Below, in pieces: positions 28,616 to 38,236 of a stretch of DNA of 64,000 nucleotides (within the stretch, counting starts at the first letter, position 1; every line of letters starts with the position of its first letter). This stretch comes from Paenibacillus glycinis. GTDB lineage: Bacteria > Bacillota > Bacilli > Paenibacillales > Paenibacillaceae. Both the position numbers and the translations under genes were made by a program. Below the pieces are notes generated by a model. That model was not told where the DNA came from, did not search any database, and saw only the letters and a program-made list of their open reading frames with translations. The stretch covers positions 1 through 64,000 of the forward strand of contig NZ_JAAAMV010000027.1 of assembly GCF_009909185.1 (NCBI RefSeq), written 5' to 3'.

Positions 28616-31600
28616 ATGCATCCGCGAATAAAAATGCGCAGCACCCTTACGGCGATGCTGGCCTTGGCGACGTCGTTCGGCCTCGTCGCGCCGGCAGCCT
28701 TTGCCGCGTCGGACGACCAATACGGATACGACCAGCGGGACGACAAGAACTTCGTGAGCAATACCTCCGTCTTGGAAAGGTATTCGCCCGAAGGCCTCAA
28801 CAACATGAGCTACAAGATCACCACGCCCCGTGCGCAGGCGAACGCCCAATTCACGGCCGATCCGATCGTCGTGGACGGCGTCAAGGACGCAGCCTGGGAC
28901 AAGGCTACGGCTTACCCGATCGGCAATAAGTTTAACCCGACCATGACGGCTAACGCGCCTGATGCCACGACAGAGGGGACTTTGCGGCTCATGTGGGACG
29001 GTCCGGTCCTCTACGCGTTGGTGGAAGTCACCGGCGACGCCGCGGAATCCGCCACCGGAACGCCGAACTGGAACACCGCCAGCTACACCCCGGCCACGGA
29101 CGGCCTGTTCGTCTCCATGGACGTCTACAACGACAAGTGGGGCCTCGAGACCGATACCCAAGGCATCTTCTTCTTGGGCGCGGACCCGAACGCGGCCACG
29201 GTGGGCTCGTTCAACAACCCCACGATTCCATCGCTGGGCTCGTTCTTCAACCCGAACAATCAGGACTACTCGACGCGCCTCAAGGCGTTCAAATCATCCG
29301 GCTACAATGCCGCAACCAACAGTCCCGGCGTCAATTACACGTACGAGGTCGCGCTGCAGGTCGAGGGATGGGGCGACGACTGGGACCGCGAGCTGACCAA
29401 TGGCACGCAGATCGGCTTGGACGTGGGCATTTACGACCAAGGCAAATCGTTTACGTATTGGAGCCGCTCCGACTTCAACGCGGGACGCGAAGGCAATTCC
29501 AATCTGCCGAACTCCGAACGCGTCAGAAACCGCGACTGGGGCGAAGTTACGCTGGCCGATTGGAACAAGCAGTCTCCGCTCGCTTACAGCGGATGGCGCG
29601 CCGACGAAGACATTCGCTTCTGGAATTCCAAGAACAACCCCGGCGGTTCGGGCAACGGCACGGACGCGGCCAACGACGGGGACGGCAGCAACGTATGGAC
29701 TCCCGCGTCCAAGGATCGCATGGTGAAAGCCAAGGCGGCCTATATTGCGATCAAGGACGACGCCGCGGCGACGCGCGAAGAGAGAGAGGCCGCCGTGCTG
29801 GAGGTCGGTCAAGCGTTCGCTGGACTGCGATGGGCGGATACGAAGTACCCGGACCCGCATGACCTGCCCGCGGTCAATACACTGCCTAACGTCTGGGAGT
29901 TCTTCGACAAGACCAAGGGCACGAACGGCATGGTCACGAACGAAGCGGAGTGGGCCGACCGCAAACAGGAGATTCTGGACTTGGCCCAGTTCTATGAATA
30001 TGGCTACAAGCCGAAATTGGGCGTGGACTACAACGTCTCCCTCGTCACGAACGCGTACGCCGGAACGGGCAACGCCGCCGTTACCGCGAAAGTGACGCCG
30101 ACGAACGTCAACTTTACCGGCGGGATCGAACAAAACGTGACCATTAATATCACGATGCAGACCGCCGGCGTTCCTGACGGGCAAGCGGCGCCGATATCAT
30201 TCGCCGGCAGTTGGACCGCGAACGGCATCGCCAATATCGCCTTCCCCAATTGGGCGGCGGACGGCATGCGCTCCGATAACGGCGCATGGCCCGCGCTTAA
30301 CCGCGCAGGCACCTTCTACAATCTGTTTCCGTATTCGCGCAACAGCGCCACCGGCGACGTGAGCATCGAGATGGCGAACGCCACGGCCGTATCGGCTTAC
30401 TTGGACATCTTGGAGCTGGCCGTCGCCGATAACCAGGCTTTGGCCGCCAAGATCGATCCGAATCGCGCGGTCACCAAAGGGTTCTCCATCAACGGCAAGC
30501 TCGCCTTCGTGGCCGGCGTCTTCGACGACCGGATCAAAGCGATCGTGGCCGGCGGCGCCGGAGCCACCGGCCCGGCCAACTGGCGCTATAACGCGCAGGG
30601 CCAGGAGTTTAATTTCAAAGACACGCCGTTCAGCAACGACAATCCCGGCGCCGAGAAAATCGTCGCCCATGGCACGGAAGGCGGAGGCAACAGCTACCGT
30701 CACAACCGTACCCGCGAGACCGAGATGTTCCGCCATTTCCTGCCGTACGGCCACATGTACAAGCATGAGGAAGGCTCGTACTCCTACGGCGAATACAGTC
30801 GTCTGCCGTTCGACCAAACCTCGCTGGTAGCGACGCTTGCGCCGGATCGCGCGATCATCATCGATACGAACCTGAACGATTATAACGACGGCTCCGCGAC
30901 CGACAACATGAGCCTCAGCACCGCGAAGGCCGTCTACAAGGCGCTCGGCGTCAACGGCGACGATTTCGTCAAATTCAACACGGGCAATTACGTATCCAGC
31001 GGGGATCCGCATGGCGCGGCCAATCCAGCCGTGGAAGGCAAGTACCTGTCCGATCTGTTCTACGGCACCAAGACGCTGTCCGGCGAGGAAGCGGCGAGGC
31101 TGAACACGGACCCGTATTCGCTGCATGTCGCAAACGGTCAGACGCAAAGCCCTTACGATTACTATTGGGGCGGATTCAACACGATCACCGGCGGCAAGGA
31201 CGGCATCGACGGCACCGACGGCTGGTACAGCTACAAGCTGCCCGAGGTGGTCGATCCCGCGGCGATCAACGCGTCGCTGTCTTCCGCGGACGGGTATGCC
31301 GGAAGCCAGGCAGAGATCGCGCTCAAATTCGCCAACGTCAAAGACCTGGGAGGCGCCAACCTCGTCCTGTCCTACGACAGCACCAAGCTGACGTTCCAAT
31401 CGATCAGCTTCGCGGACGGCTTCACGCAGCATGAATACAATGCCGATACGCCGGGACAGCTGAAGATGGCGATGCTCAGTCCGGACGGCATCACGAAGGA
31501 TGAGCTCGACGCCGCGACGATTACCTTCGCCGTCGATCCGTCCGTGGCCGCGGGCACCGAGATTCCCGTTACGCTGACCACGGCGGAGGCCGTCGACAAC

Positions 31601-32146
31601 ACGGTCGACAAAGCGGCTATTCCGGTCCATGTCGCGGGGGGCGGGGTTATCACCGTCAAGACGCTGCAGGTCCCGGTCGTCACGAACGTCGGATTCAGCG
31701 GGGAAGCCGTCGTCGGCAAAACGCTGACCGCGACGTACGCCTACAGCGATCCGCAAAGTTTGCCGGAGCAAGGTACCGCGTTCAAGTGGCTCATCTCGGA
31801 TGACGGCACGAACTTCGCCCCGATCGCGGACGAAACCAATGCCAGCTTGACCGTGAAATCGGCGTATGCAGGCAAATACCTGCGCGTCGAAGTGACGGGC
31901 AAGAACAATTCGGGCGCGTCAAGCGCTCCTGTCGCCGGCGATAACGGCCGCAACAAAGTCGTCGCGCTTGGCGACGCGATGCAGGACGGCGACGTGAGCT
32001 ACAAGGATGCGCTGCATGTCTTGCAATATACGGTGAGCAAGGTGCAGCTCGACGCGCAGCAATTGGCGGCTTCGGACATGAACGGCGACGGCGCCGTCGA
32101 CGTGACGGATGTCGTCGCGATTCTCCGCCTGTCGCTTGTCGTATAG
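28616..32146 (+). CDS. Secreted CBM9 - CE15-like esterase - cohesin-like - dockerin protein
   Basis: A 1176-residue protein; the ATG at 28616 follows GGGAGGA. Signal peptide about 1-30 (PAAFA-AS). CBM9-like domain about 75-315 (ADPIVVDGVKDAAWDKA). CE15-type alpha/beta hydrolase about 415-875 with ILDLAQFYEYGYKP, Ser624 in KGFSINGK and a candidate His799 in SGDPHGA. Characterised glucuronoyl esterases carry Ser-Arg at the nucleophile; here Arg is Ile, and the usual Glu-Ser-Gly after the next strand is replaced by GGAGATG. A cohesin-like domain (about 884-1014, LVLSYDSTKLTFQSISF), an Ig-like domain (about 1018-1105) and a type I dockerin-like pair of calcium loops (about 1118-1176; the second, DMNGDGAVDVTD, canonical) follow. 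Likely role: binding to and de-esterifying glucuronoxylan-lignin links outside the cell; activity is uncertain given the altered residues. Confidence 0.83.
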   Translation: MHPRIKMRSTLTAMLALATSFGLVAPAAFAASDDQYGYDQRDDKNFVSNTSVLERYSPEGLNNMSYKITTPRAQANAQFTADPIVVDGVKDAAWDKATAYPIGNKFNPTMTANAPDATTEGTLRLMWDGPVLYALVEVTGDAAESATGTPNWNTASYTPATDGLFVSMDVYNDKWGLETDTQGIFFLGADPNAATVGSFNNPTIPSLGSFFNPNNQDYSTRLKAFKSSGYNAATNSPGVNYTYEVALQVEGWGDDWDRELTNGTQIGLDVGIYDQGKSFTYWSRSDFNAGREGNSNLPNSERVRNRDWGEVTLADWNKQSPLAYSGWRADEDIRFWNSKNNPGGSGNGTDAANDGDGSNVWTPASKDRMVKAKAAYIAIKDDAAATREEREAAVLEVGQAFAGLRWADTKYPDPHDLPAVNTLPNVWEFFDKTKGTNGMVTNEAEWADRKQEILDLAQFYEYGYKPKLGVDYNVSLVTNAYAGTGNAAVTAKVTPTNVNFTGGIEQNVTINITMQTAGVPDGQAAPISFAGSWTANGIANIAFPNWAADGMRSDNGAWPALNRAGTFYNLFPYSRNSATGDVSIEMANATAVSAYLDILELAVADNQALAAKIDPNRAVTKGFSINGKLAFVAGVFDDRIKAIVAGGAGATGPANWRYNAQGQEFNFKDTPFSNDNPGAEKIVAHGTEGGGNSYRHNRTRETEMFRHFLPYGHMYKHEEGSYSYGEYSRLPFDQTSLVATLAPDRAIIIDTNLNDYNDGSATDNMSLSTAKAVYKALGVNGDDFVKFNTGNYVSSGDPHGAANPAVEGKYLSDLFYGTKTLSGEEAARLNTDPYSLHVANGQTQSPYDYYWGGFNTITGGKDGIDGTDGWYSYKLPEVVDPAAINASLSSADGYAGSQAEIALKFANVKDLGGANLVLSYDSTKLTFQSISFADGFTQHEYNADTPGQLKMAMLSPDGITKDELDAATITFAVDPSVAAGTEIPVTLTTAEAVDNTVDKAAIPVHVAGGGVITVKTLQVPVVTNVGFSGEAVVGKTLTATYAYSDPQSLPEQGTAFKWLISDDGTNFAPIADETNASLTVKSAYAGKYLRVEVTGKNNSGASSAPVAGDNGRNKVVALGDAMQDGDVSYKDALHVLQYTVSKVQLDAQQLAASDMNGDGAVDVTDVVAILRLSLVV

Positions 32147-32283
32147 ACATCTATTCTTGCATGCGAGAAACCTAGGTTCATAGATTGGTTGGCCTTTGCA
32201 TGACAAGGGGAGCTTGATCTTTTCGATTGCAAAGGCCGTCCAATCGCAATGACGACAAGAAGTTCGGGACAGGAGGGACCGTT

Positions 32284-34170
32284 TTGAAATTATTCGGAAG
32301 GATTCATCCGCTTGCCATCCTGGCGCTGTGCATGCTGGTTGCGTGGACGGTGCTCCCGCTGCCGCAGGCTATGGGCGCCGGCGCAAGAACCGCATCGCTC
32401 ACGAGCGGCGAGGGGCATAGGGGAGACACGGTGCGCGTAAGCCTCGGCATCAGCGACGTCAAGGATATCGCGGGGGTCGAAACCACGATCGCCTACGATG
32501 CGACCCGGCTGACGACGACGAGCGAGAGCATCAACCGCGCAGCGATTTTGAAGGACTTTCTCTCGGATCGAAACGTACTCGCGGATACGGGCTCATTGAA
32601 GTTTTCCGCCGCCAGCAGCGGGAAGATCGCGCAAGCGGGCGACGCGGTGCTGCTCACCGTGGATTTCGTCATCAAGGCCGACGCTCCGCCGGGCAAGGCA
32701 TTCGTCAACCTGTCGCACCTCCTGGTGACCGACGGCGAAGGTAACCTGGAGACTGCCCCGATGGACGGCGGCATCACGGTGCTTGATTCCGGCGGCAGCG
32801 GGACGGGACCAGTCGGAGGCTCCGGCACGACGCCGGGCACGACGACCGAGGACATCGCCGCCGTCGTCGATACGGGCGACGGCATGAACGTGTCCGCGGT
32901 TACGATTCGCCGCACGACGAGCGCCGACGGCACCAAGAAGGATGCGGTCGCCTTTACGTTGGATCAAGCCCAAGAAACCGTGACCAAGGCCAAGGCTGCC
33001 GGGAAATCCGCCGCGCGGATCGTCATTCCGGACGCGAAGAATGAAGTGTCCCAGCTGGACCTGACCGTCCCGAAAGCGGCGGCGGACGAGCTGGCGCGCG
33101 GCGGGCTGAGCCTTGAGATCGATACGGTTAACGGCAAGCTCGTCATTCCGAGCGACGCGTTCAAGGATGTGACGGAGGATCTGTATTTCCGTTTCGTTCC
33201 GATCAAGAACGAAGCGCAGCGCGCCGAGATCGCGGAGCGGGCAGTTGGCGCCCAAATCGTCAAAGCAGCCGCGGGCGGCAACGCGATCAAGCTGATTGCC
33301 CGTCCGCTGACCATCGAGACGAATCTGGCGAATCGCGCCGTCAGCATCGTGCTGCCGCTGACGAATGCCGATCTACCGACCGACGCGCGGGCGCGCGACG
33401 ATTACTTGGCGGACCTGACCGTATTCGTCGAGCACGGCGACGGCGACCTGGAGCTTGCGAAGCCCGAGGTTGCCGCGTACAAGGACGGTCAACCGGGACT
33501 GCGTTTCGGGATCGATAAATTCAGCACTTTCTCGATCCTGGATATCGGAGCGAGTGGAGCCGCACGCCGCCATGATGCTTATATGCAGGGCTATCCCGAT
33601 GGCAATTTCAAGCCGGACAAGGCCATCAGCCGGGCGGAAATGGCCGTTATTCTCTCGCGCGTCGGAGCCGGCGCGCCGGTAGCGGGCGGCCAAGAGCTTG
33701 CTTTCGCGGACGTTGCATCCGGCCATTGGGCTTCGACGGCCATCGGTTCCGCCGGCGCGAAGGGGCTCATGACCGGGTTCCCGGACGGAACTTTCAAGCC
33801 CGACCGATTCATGACCCGCGCGGAGATGGCAACCGTCGTGAGCCACTGGCTGGACCTGCAGGGCGAGACGACCTCGACCTTCCCGGATACCGCCGGTCAC
33901 TGGGCGCGGCAGGATATCGCGCTTGTACGGCAGGCGGGAATCATCAACGGCTTCCCCGACGGGAATTTCAAGCCGGAGCAAGCACTGACCCGCGCCGAGA
34001 CGGTCGCCATAATTAACCGCATTCTGAACCGCGGCGCGCTAGGCTGGACAACCTCGAGCTGGAAGGACGTGCCGACGACGCACTGGGCGTTCCAGGATAT
34101 CGAGGAAGCTTCCGTATCGCATGCGTTCGCGACGGACGCGAAAGGGTCCGAGGTCGTCACGCAACCTTGA
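32284..34170 (+). CDS. SLH-anchored protein with a cohesin-like domain
   Basis: A 628-residue surface protein. TTG at 32284 is chosen for AGGAGGG six bases upstream; an in-frame TTG at 32227 lacks one. Signal peptide about 1-33 (LPLPQAMGA-GA). A cohesin-like domain spans about 37-166 (GHRGDTVRVSLGISDVKDI, ETTIAYDATRL), then a Gly/Ser/Thr linker, a middle region of unknown fold (about 195-425) also seen in other SLH proteins, and three SLH repeats (about 427-600; each with GYPDGNFKP or GFPDGTFKP). It follows the dockerin-bearing CE15-like gene by 137 bases with no visible terminator between. The pairing suggests it may dock the esterase to the cell wall; binding is inferred only from domain types. 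Confidence 0.8.
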   Translation: MKLFGRIHPLAILALCMLVAWTVLPLPQAMGAGARTASLTSGEGHRGDTVRVSLGISDVKDIAGVETTIAYDATRLTTTSESINRAAILKDFLSDRNVLADTGSLKFSAASSGKIAQAGDAVLLTVDFVIKADAPPGKAFVNLSHLLVTDGEGNLETAPMDGGITVLDSGGSGTGPVGGSGTTPGTTTEDIAAVVDTGDGMNVSAVTIRRTTSADGTKKDAVAFTLDQAQETVTKAKAAGKSAARIVIPDAKNEVSQLDLTVPKAAADELARGGLSLEIDTVNGKLVIPSDAFKDVTEDLYFRFVPIKNEAQRAEIAERAVGAQIVKAAAGGNAIKLIARPLTIETNLANRAVSIVLPLTNADLPTDARARDDYLADLTVFVEHGDGDLELAKPEVAAYKDGQPGLRFGIDKFSTFSILDIGASGAARRHDAYMQGYPDGNFKPDKAISRAEMAVILSRVGAGAPVAGGQELAFADVASGHWASTAIGSAGAKGLMTGFPDGTFKPDRFMTRAEMATVVSHWLDLQGETTSTFPDTAGHWARQDIALVRQAGIINGFPDGNFKPEQALTRAETVAIINRILNRGALGWTTSSWKDVPTTHWAFQDIEEASVSHAFATDAKGSEVVTQP

Positions 34171-34248
34171 ACGGAATCGGAATCGAGGTGGGACGCTCGT
34201 AATATTCCATAAGCCATAGAAGCGATAGCTTGCCATGCATATACAGGC

Positions 34249-34296
34249 AAAAGACGCTTCCACCCCGCATAAGCAGCGAGGCCGGAAGCGTCTTTT
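34249..34296. terminator. Bidirectional terminator between SLH protein and MMPL genes
   Basis: Perfect 13-base arms AAAAGACGCTTCC (34249-34261) and GGAAGCGTCTTTT (34284-34296), a 22-base loop and T-runs on both strands. The flanking genes converge. Confidence 0.93.
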
Positions 34297-34318
34297 TTGA
34301 TTCCGCGAAGCCGGTATC

Positions 34319-36487
34319 CTATTTCTCCTTCAAGCCATCCAGCATCGATTGCCCTTCGATGTCAAGCTGCGGCAGCGCGCGGTCCAGCCATTTGGGCAGG
34401 TACCACGCGGACCTGCCGAGCAGCGCCATCGCGGCCGGCACGAGCGTCATGCGCACGACGAACGCGTCGACCACCACGCCGAAGGCCAGGGCAAGGCCCA
34501 TCGCTTTGGTGATCGGGTCCTCCGTGAAGATGAAGCTCGCGAAGACGGCGGTCATGATCAGGCCTGCCGCGGTGATGACCCGTCCGCTGTGGCCGAGACC
34601 CGAGACGACGGACGCCTTGGCTTGTCCGGTGTGCATGTAATCCTCGCGGATCCGGCTGACGAGGAAGACCTCGTAGTCCATCGCCAGGCCGAACAATACC
34701 CCCGTCACGAGAACCGGCAGGAAGCTGAGAATCGGCGAAGCCTGCGATAAGCCGAGGAGATGCAGGAAATGTCCGTCCTGGAAAATAAAGACGACCACCC
34801 CGAGCGACGAGGCCAAGCTGAGCAGGAACCCGATGATCGATTTGAGCGGCACGAGCAAGGAACGGAAGACGACCGCGAGCAGGACGAGCGCCAAGCCCAC
34901 GATGACCAGCGCGAAGATCGGCAGCGCGCCGTTGAGCTTGTCCGACACGTCGATATTCACCGCGGTGACGCCCGTTATCAGCAGTTTGACTTCTTCCTGC
35001 TTCTGCAGCTCGTCCGTGCCGTTGCGGATATAGTTGACCAGATCCTTCGTTTCCGCGGTATTCGGACCCGTCTTCGGAATCACGCTGACGAGTGCGATCT
35101 TTTTGGACGGGCTCCAGTTCGGCGGCGAGACGTACGCGACGTCCGGCGCGGCGGACAGCGCCTTGATGACGTTCTGCGCCGCCGCTCGAGGCTCTTGCTT
35201 GCCCACTTCGTCGATGACGACGAGCAGCGGTCCGTTGAACCCCGGGCCGAACCCTTTCGAGAGCAAATCATAGCCCTTATGCTCGGTGGATTCCTTGGCC
35301 TTCGCCCCGTTATCCGGCAGACCGAGCCGCATATGCAGGGCCGGCAGGCTGATGACCACCAGCGCGACGATGCCGACGAGGAGAATGATGACGGGATGGC
35401 GCGTCACGAACCGTCCCCAACGAAGCGAGAGGGTATGCTTGCTCGCCGCGGTCGGCGGCGTTCGAAAGGCGCTGGATTTCTTGGCGGGGCTAAGGCGATG
35501 GCCTGCCATGCCGATAAAAGCCGGGATCAAATTAATGGCGATCAGCACGGCGATCAGTACGGTAAACGAAGCCGCCAGACCCATGATCGTAAGGAACGGA
35601 ACGCCGGTGACGGACAAGCCGGCCAGCGCGATGATGACCGTAAGCCCGGCGAATACGACCGCGCTTCCCGCCGTCGCGACGGAGCGCCCGATCGACTCCT
35701 CGAGCTCCATCCCGTCGGCAAGCTGCTGGCGATGCCGCGATACGATGAACAAGGCGTAGTCGATGCCGACCGCGAGTCCGAGCATGATCGCCAAAATGGT
35801 GGCGGTCGAGGTCATCGGCACGAATCGGGACACGAAAAAGACGCACATGATGCCGATTCCGACGCCGACGATGGCGGTCAGGATCGGCAGACCGGCCGCC
35901 AGCAGCGACGCGAACGTGAACGCGAGAATCGCGAACGCGACGAATACGCCGATCGCCTCTGGCACGGGGCTGGTCTCGAAGTCCGTCAGCTGCACGGAGC
36001 CTCCGAACTCGGTCTGAACGCCGGCATCGCGAGCCGCTTGCGCGCTCTCGACGACGTGCGCCTTGGATGCCTTACTGACTTTTTGCGCGTCGGCTTGATA
36101 GATCACGTCCGCATAGCCGATCATTCCGTCTTGACTGATCGTTTTCGCGGAGAAGGGATCGACGACGGCGATGACCGCTTTATCAGCGGCCGCTTCCTTA
36201 AGCGTTGCTTGAATCGCTTGCTGCACTTCGGGCGTCTGCAGGGTCTTCCCCTCCGGCGCGGCGAAGATCAACCGTACGCTGCCGCCGTTCGCGCTGGGAA
36301 ATTCCTTGCTCAACAAATCGATGGCAACCTGCGCTTTCGTCCCCGGAATCGAGAATTCGCTGCTTGTTGCTCCTTTGAAGCTGAGACCGATGACAACGGC
36401 CGCGATCAAGATGACGAGCCATCCGATCACGACCCCGCGACGACTGCGATAAGACCACTTTCCTAAGCGATAAAGATACCTGGCCAT
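34319..36487 (-). CDS. MMPL/RND-family membrane exporter
   Basis: A 722-residue protein with about 12 helices in two similar halves, each half a single helix, an extracytoplasmic domain and five helices. Family marks include MLGLAVGIDYALFIVSRHRQ in the first half and GLAMDYEVFLVSRIREDY in the second, the two paired GxxxDY sites used for proton coupling. AAAAGGAG stands before the ATG. Firmicute relatives (YdfJ, YdgH type) export lipids or hydrophobic drugs, often next to a TetR or MarR gene; none is adjacent here. The substrate is unknown. Confidence 0.9.
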   Translation of the reverse strand: MARYLYRLGKWSYRSRRGVVIGWLVILIAAVVIGLSFKGATSSEFSIPGTKAQVAIDLLSKEFPSANGGSVRLIFAAPEGKTLQTPEVQQAIQATLKEAAADKAVIAVVDPFSAKTISQDGMIGYADVIYQADAQKVSKASKAHVVESAQAARDAGVQTEFGGSVQLTDFETSPVPEAIGVFVAFAILAFTFASLLAAGLPILTAIVGVGIGIMCVFFVSRFVPMTSTATILAIMLGLAVGIDYALFIVSRHRQQLADGMELEESIGRSVATAGSAVVFAGLTVIIALAGLSVTGVPFLTIMGLAASFTVLIAVLIAINLIPAFIGMAGHRLSPAKKSSAFRTPPTAASKHTLSLRWGRFVTRHPVIILLVGIVALVVISLPALHMRLGLPDNGAKAKESTEHKGYDLLSKGFGPGFNGPLLVVIDEVGKQEPRAAAQNVIKALSAAPDVAYVSPPNWSPSKKIALVSVIPKTGPNTAETKDLVNYIRNGTDELQKQEEVKLLITGVTAVNIDVSDKLNGALPIFALVIVGLALVLLAVVFRSLLVPLKSIIGFLLSLASSLGVVVFIFQDGHFLHLLGLSQASPILSFLPVLVTGVLFGLAMDYEVFLVSRIREDYMHTGQAKASVVSGLGHSGRVITAAGLIMTAVFASFIFTEDPITKAMGLALAFGVVVDAFVVRMTLVPAAMALLGRSAWYLPKWLDRALPQLDIEGQSMLDGLKEK

Positions 36488-37002
36488 GCGCTGCTCCTTT
36501 TGATTTCGAGAGTGTTAAGTGTGTACGCAAGGCTGGGAACCCTTGCCTGAACAATTATACGCTACTTGGAGGCGCAAACCGAATTTCGCTCGCGGCCGAG
36601 CCGGTACCCGTGCTTCATACCGTCGTTAAACTCGAGCGTCATTTCGGCGCCAGCGTCCCGGGAAACTTCGCGGATAAGTTAGAAGCACGGAAAGGGCCGA
36701 TCGACGAATCGGCCGGGAGTAATGAATCGGAGCTGCGATCGCGGCTTTTATTGCGAGGAGATGTCTGTACGATTCGCTAGCTTGGCTTGGCAGCAGCGTT
36801 CGGGATGGACGGGGGAACACGGTGACTTTCAATTGTTTTCGTTTATCTTACGGGTAGTTGAGTGACATATATGGTAATATGAGGTTAATGGAGTGATGCG
36901 ATTTTATCAAGGATTTAATATTTGTTTTCGTTTGCTATCTTAGTTATCTATTCATATTTTGTTTGAACAAATAAAAATGAAATCATTACAGGTGAGATGA
37001 AT
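36488..37002. other. Intergenic region, start of AT-rich patch
   Basis: The left part should contain the promoter of the exporter gene. From about 36830 base composition turns clearly AT-rich and stays so to about 37600. I see no gene or defensible regulatory site. Confidence 0.45.
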
Positions 37003-37188
37003 ATGACGCGATTTGCGATTTTTGTAGGTTGGATTGTTATTTTATTTATTGAAGTTTTCTTTTTCTACATTAAAATTCATACCGTGCACGACTTTGAAGA
37101 AACTTTGTTCATCATGGTTCTTATTGTGATTACCTTGGTTGTAGGGGCAGTTGGTACGTCGGTAACTCGAAATGATTGGCATAAATAA
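37003..37188 (+). CDS. Small two-helix membrane protein, unknown
   Basis: A 61-residue peptide starting MTRFAIFVGWIVILFIEVFF with a second helix LFIMVLIVITLVVGAVGTSV and a charged end NDWHK. The ATG at 37003 has AGGTGAG six bases upstream; another ATG at 36997 abuts that site. I do not recognise the family. It lies in an AT-rich patch with codon use unlike the surroundings, hinting at a foreign origin. Confidence 0.55.
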   Translation: MTRFAIFVGWIVILFIEVFFFYIKIHTVHDFEETLFIMVLIVITLVVGAVGTSVTRNDWHK

Positions 37189-37218
37189 GCTTGGAGCTTT
37201 TTAAACGGAGGTTACTAT

Positions 37219-37596
37219 TTGCAGAAAATAAGTAGAAGTTTCTTGTTGATTTGCATAGTAATATTGATTGCCTTTACTTTAGTGGTTCTCAATGAGGTAA
37301 ATGAGAAAGTCAGTGACGTCCTCCAGGATATCATGGTCATCCGGGATGTAAACTCAGGTATAAACATCATATCCGAACAGGACTTTAATGATTTGGACCG
37401 ATTATATCAAAAGCTCAATGATTATCCGCATGATGATCGCTTTCAACCCGTAAACGAACTAAGTCAGACCGAAATTGAAAAAGTGATTCAATTGAGAGCA
37501 GCATTGCGAGAGGTCGAATGGGGGCTCGGATTTTCGAACTCCGGGAACTGGAATTCTTTTACTGCTAAATTGAGGAGGTTATTGCCTCACATTTAA
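37219..37596 (+). CDS. Small protein with one N-terminal membrane helix, unknown
   Basis: A 125-residue protein read from TTG at 37219, seven bases after CGGAGG. It begins KISRSFLLICIVILIAFTLVV (membrane anchor or uncleaved signal), then a soluble part with DFNDLDRLYQKLNDYPHDDR and VIQLRAALREVEWGLGFSNS. I do not recognise a family. It lies 30 bases after the small membrane protein gene, so the two may be cotranscribed. Confidence 0.55.
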   Translation: MQKISRSFLLICIVILIAFTLVVLNEVNEKVSDVLQDIMVIRDVNSGINIISEQDFNDLDRLYQKLNDYPHDDRFQPVNELSQTEIEKVIQLRAALREVEWGLGFSNSGNWNSFTAKLRRLLPHI

Positions 37597-37645
37597 AGGT
37601 TGGATTTCATTCATAGGATAGCTTAGCGACGGAGGTGAGGTTAGC

Positions 37646-38164
37646 GTGAGTTTAGATGAGGAGATAACAATTTGTAATCCTTGTTCGGAGTGGTCCGATT
37701 GGTATGCCGATGAAGCCTCTTCGTTGCGTTCGGTTTTCGGGCCCGATGTTGTAATCGAACACTTTGGCAGCACGTCTGTCCCTGGTTTGGCTGCAAAGCC
37801 GATCGTAGATATACTCGTTGGCATTTCTGCTTTCCCGCACATCCCCGCTTCACAATCCGAACAGCTTGCAAAATTGGGCTATGAGTGTCTCGGGACAGCA
37901 GGTGTTCCAGGTCGAATCCATCTCCGCAAGCGCGGCGTGCGCTCATTTAACTTAGCAATCACGCAATTTAAATCGGACTTGTGGAACGACAATCTGATTT
38001 TACGGGATTACTTGCGGGAAAATCCGATTGAAGCCAGTCATTATGCCGAGCACAAGTTACGCGCGTGCGAAAAAGGCTTTCGTACATTGCTGGCGTATTC
38101 GGATTACAAATCGGAATTCATTTTGAATCTTCTTCATCGTGCAAAGAACATGACCGGCAATTAA
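37646..38164 (+). CDS. GrpB/UPF0157 family protein
   Basis: A 172-residue protein starting with GTG after GGAGGTGAGG. The motif VIEHFGSTSVPGLAAKPIVD is the hallmark of the GrpB (UPF0157) group of the nucleotidyltransferase fold, and the helical C terminus (YAEHKLRACEKGF) also fits. A few relatives are fused to dephospho-CoA kinase; the role of stand-alone members is not established. It sits at the right end of the AT-rich patch. Confidence 0.88.
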   Translation: MSLDEEITICNPCSEWSDWYADEASSLRSVFGPDVVIEHFGSTSVPGLAAKPIVDILVGISAFPHIPASQSEQLAKLGYECLGTAGVPGRIHLRKRGVRSFNLAITQFKSDLWNDNLILRDYLRENPIEASHYAEHKLRACEKGFRTLLAYSDYKSEFILNLLHRAKNMTGN

Positions 38165-38183
38165 AGTCCCTCCTTAATCTGTT

Positions 38184-38219
38184 GCAGCAGCCCAGGAATT
38201 TCTTATCCCAGGCTGCTGC
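38184..38219. terminator. Stem-loop between convergent genes
   Basis: GCAGCAGCC (38184-38192) pairs with GGCTGCTGC (38211-38219), with an inner 3-bp extension across mismatches. There is no long T-run on either side, so strength as a terminator is uncertain, but its place between two converging genes supports that role. Confidence 0.6.
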
Positions 38220-38236
38220 TCCACTTTAAGTTCAAG

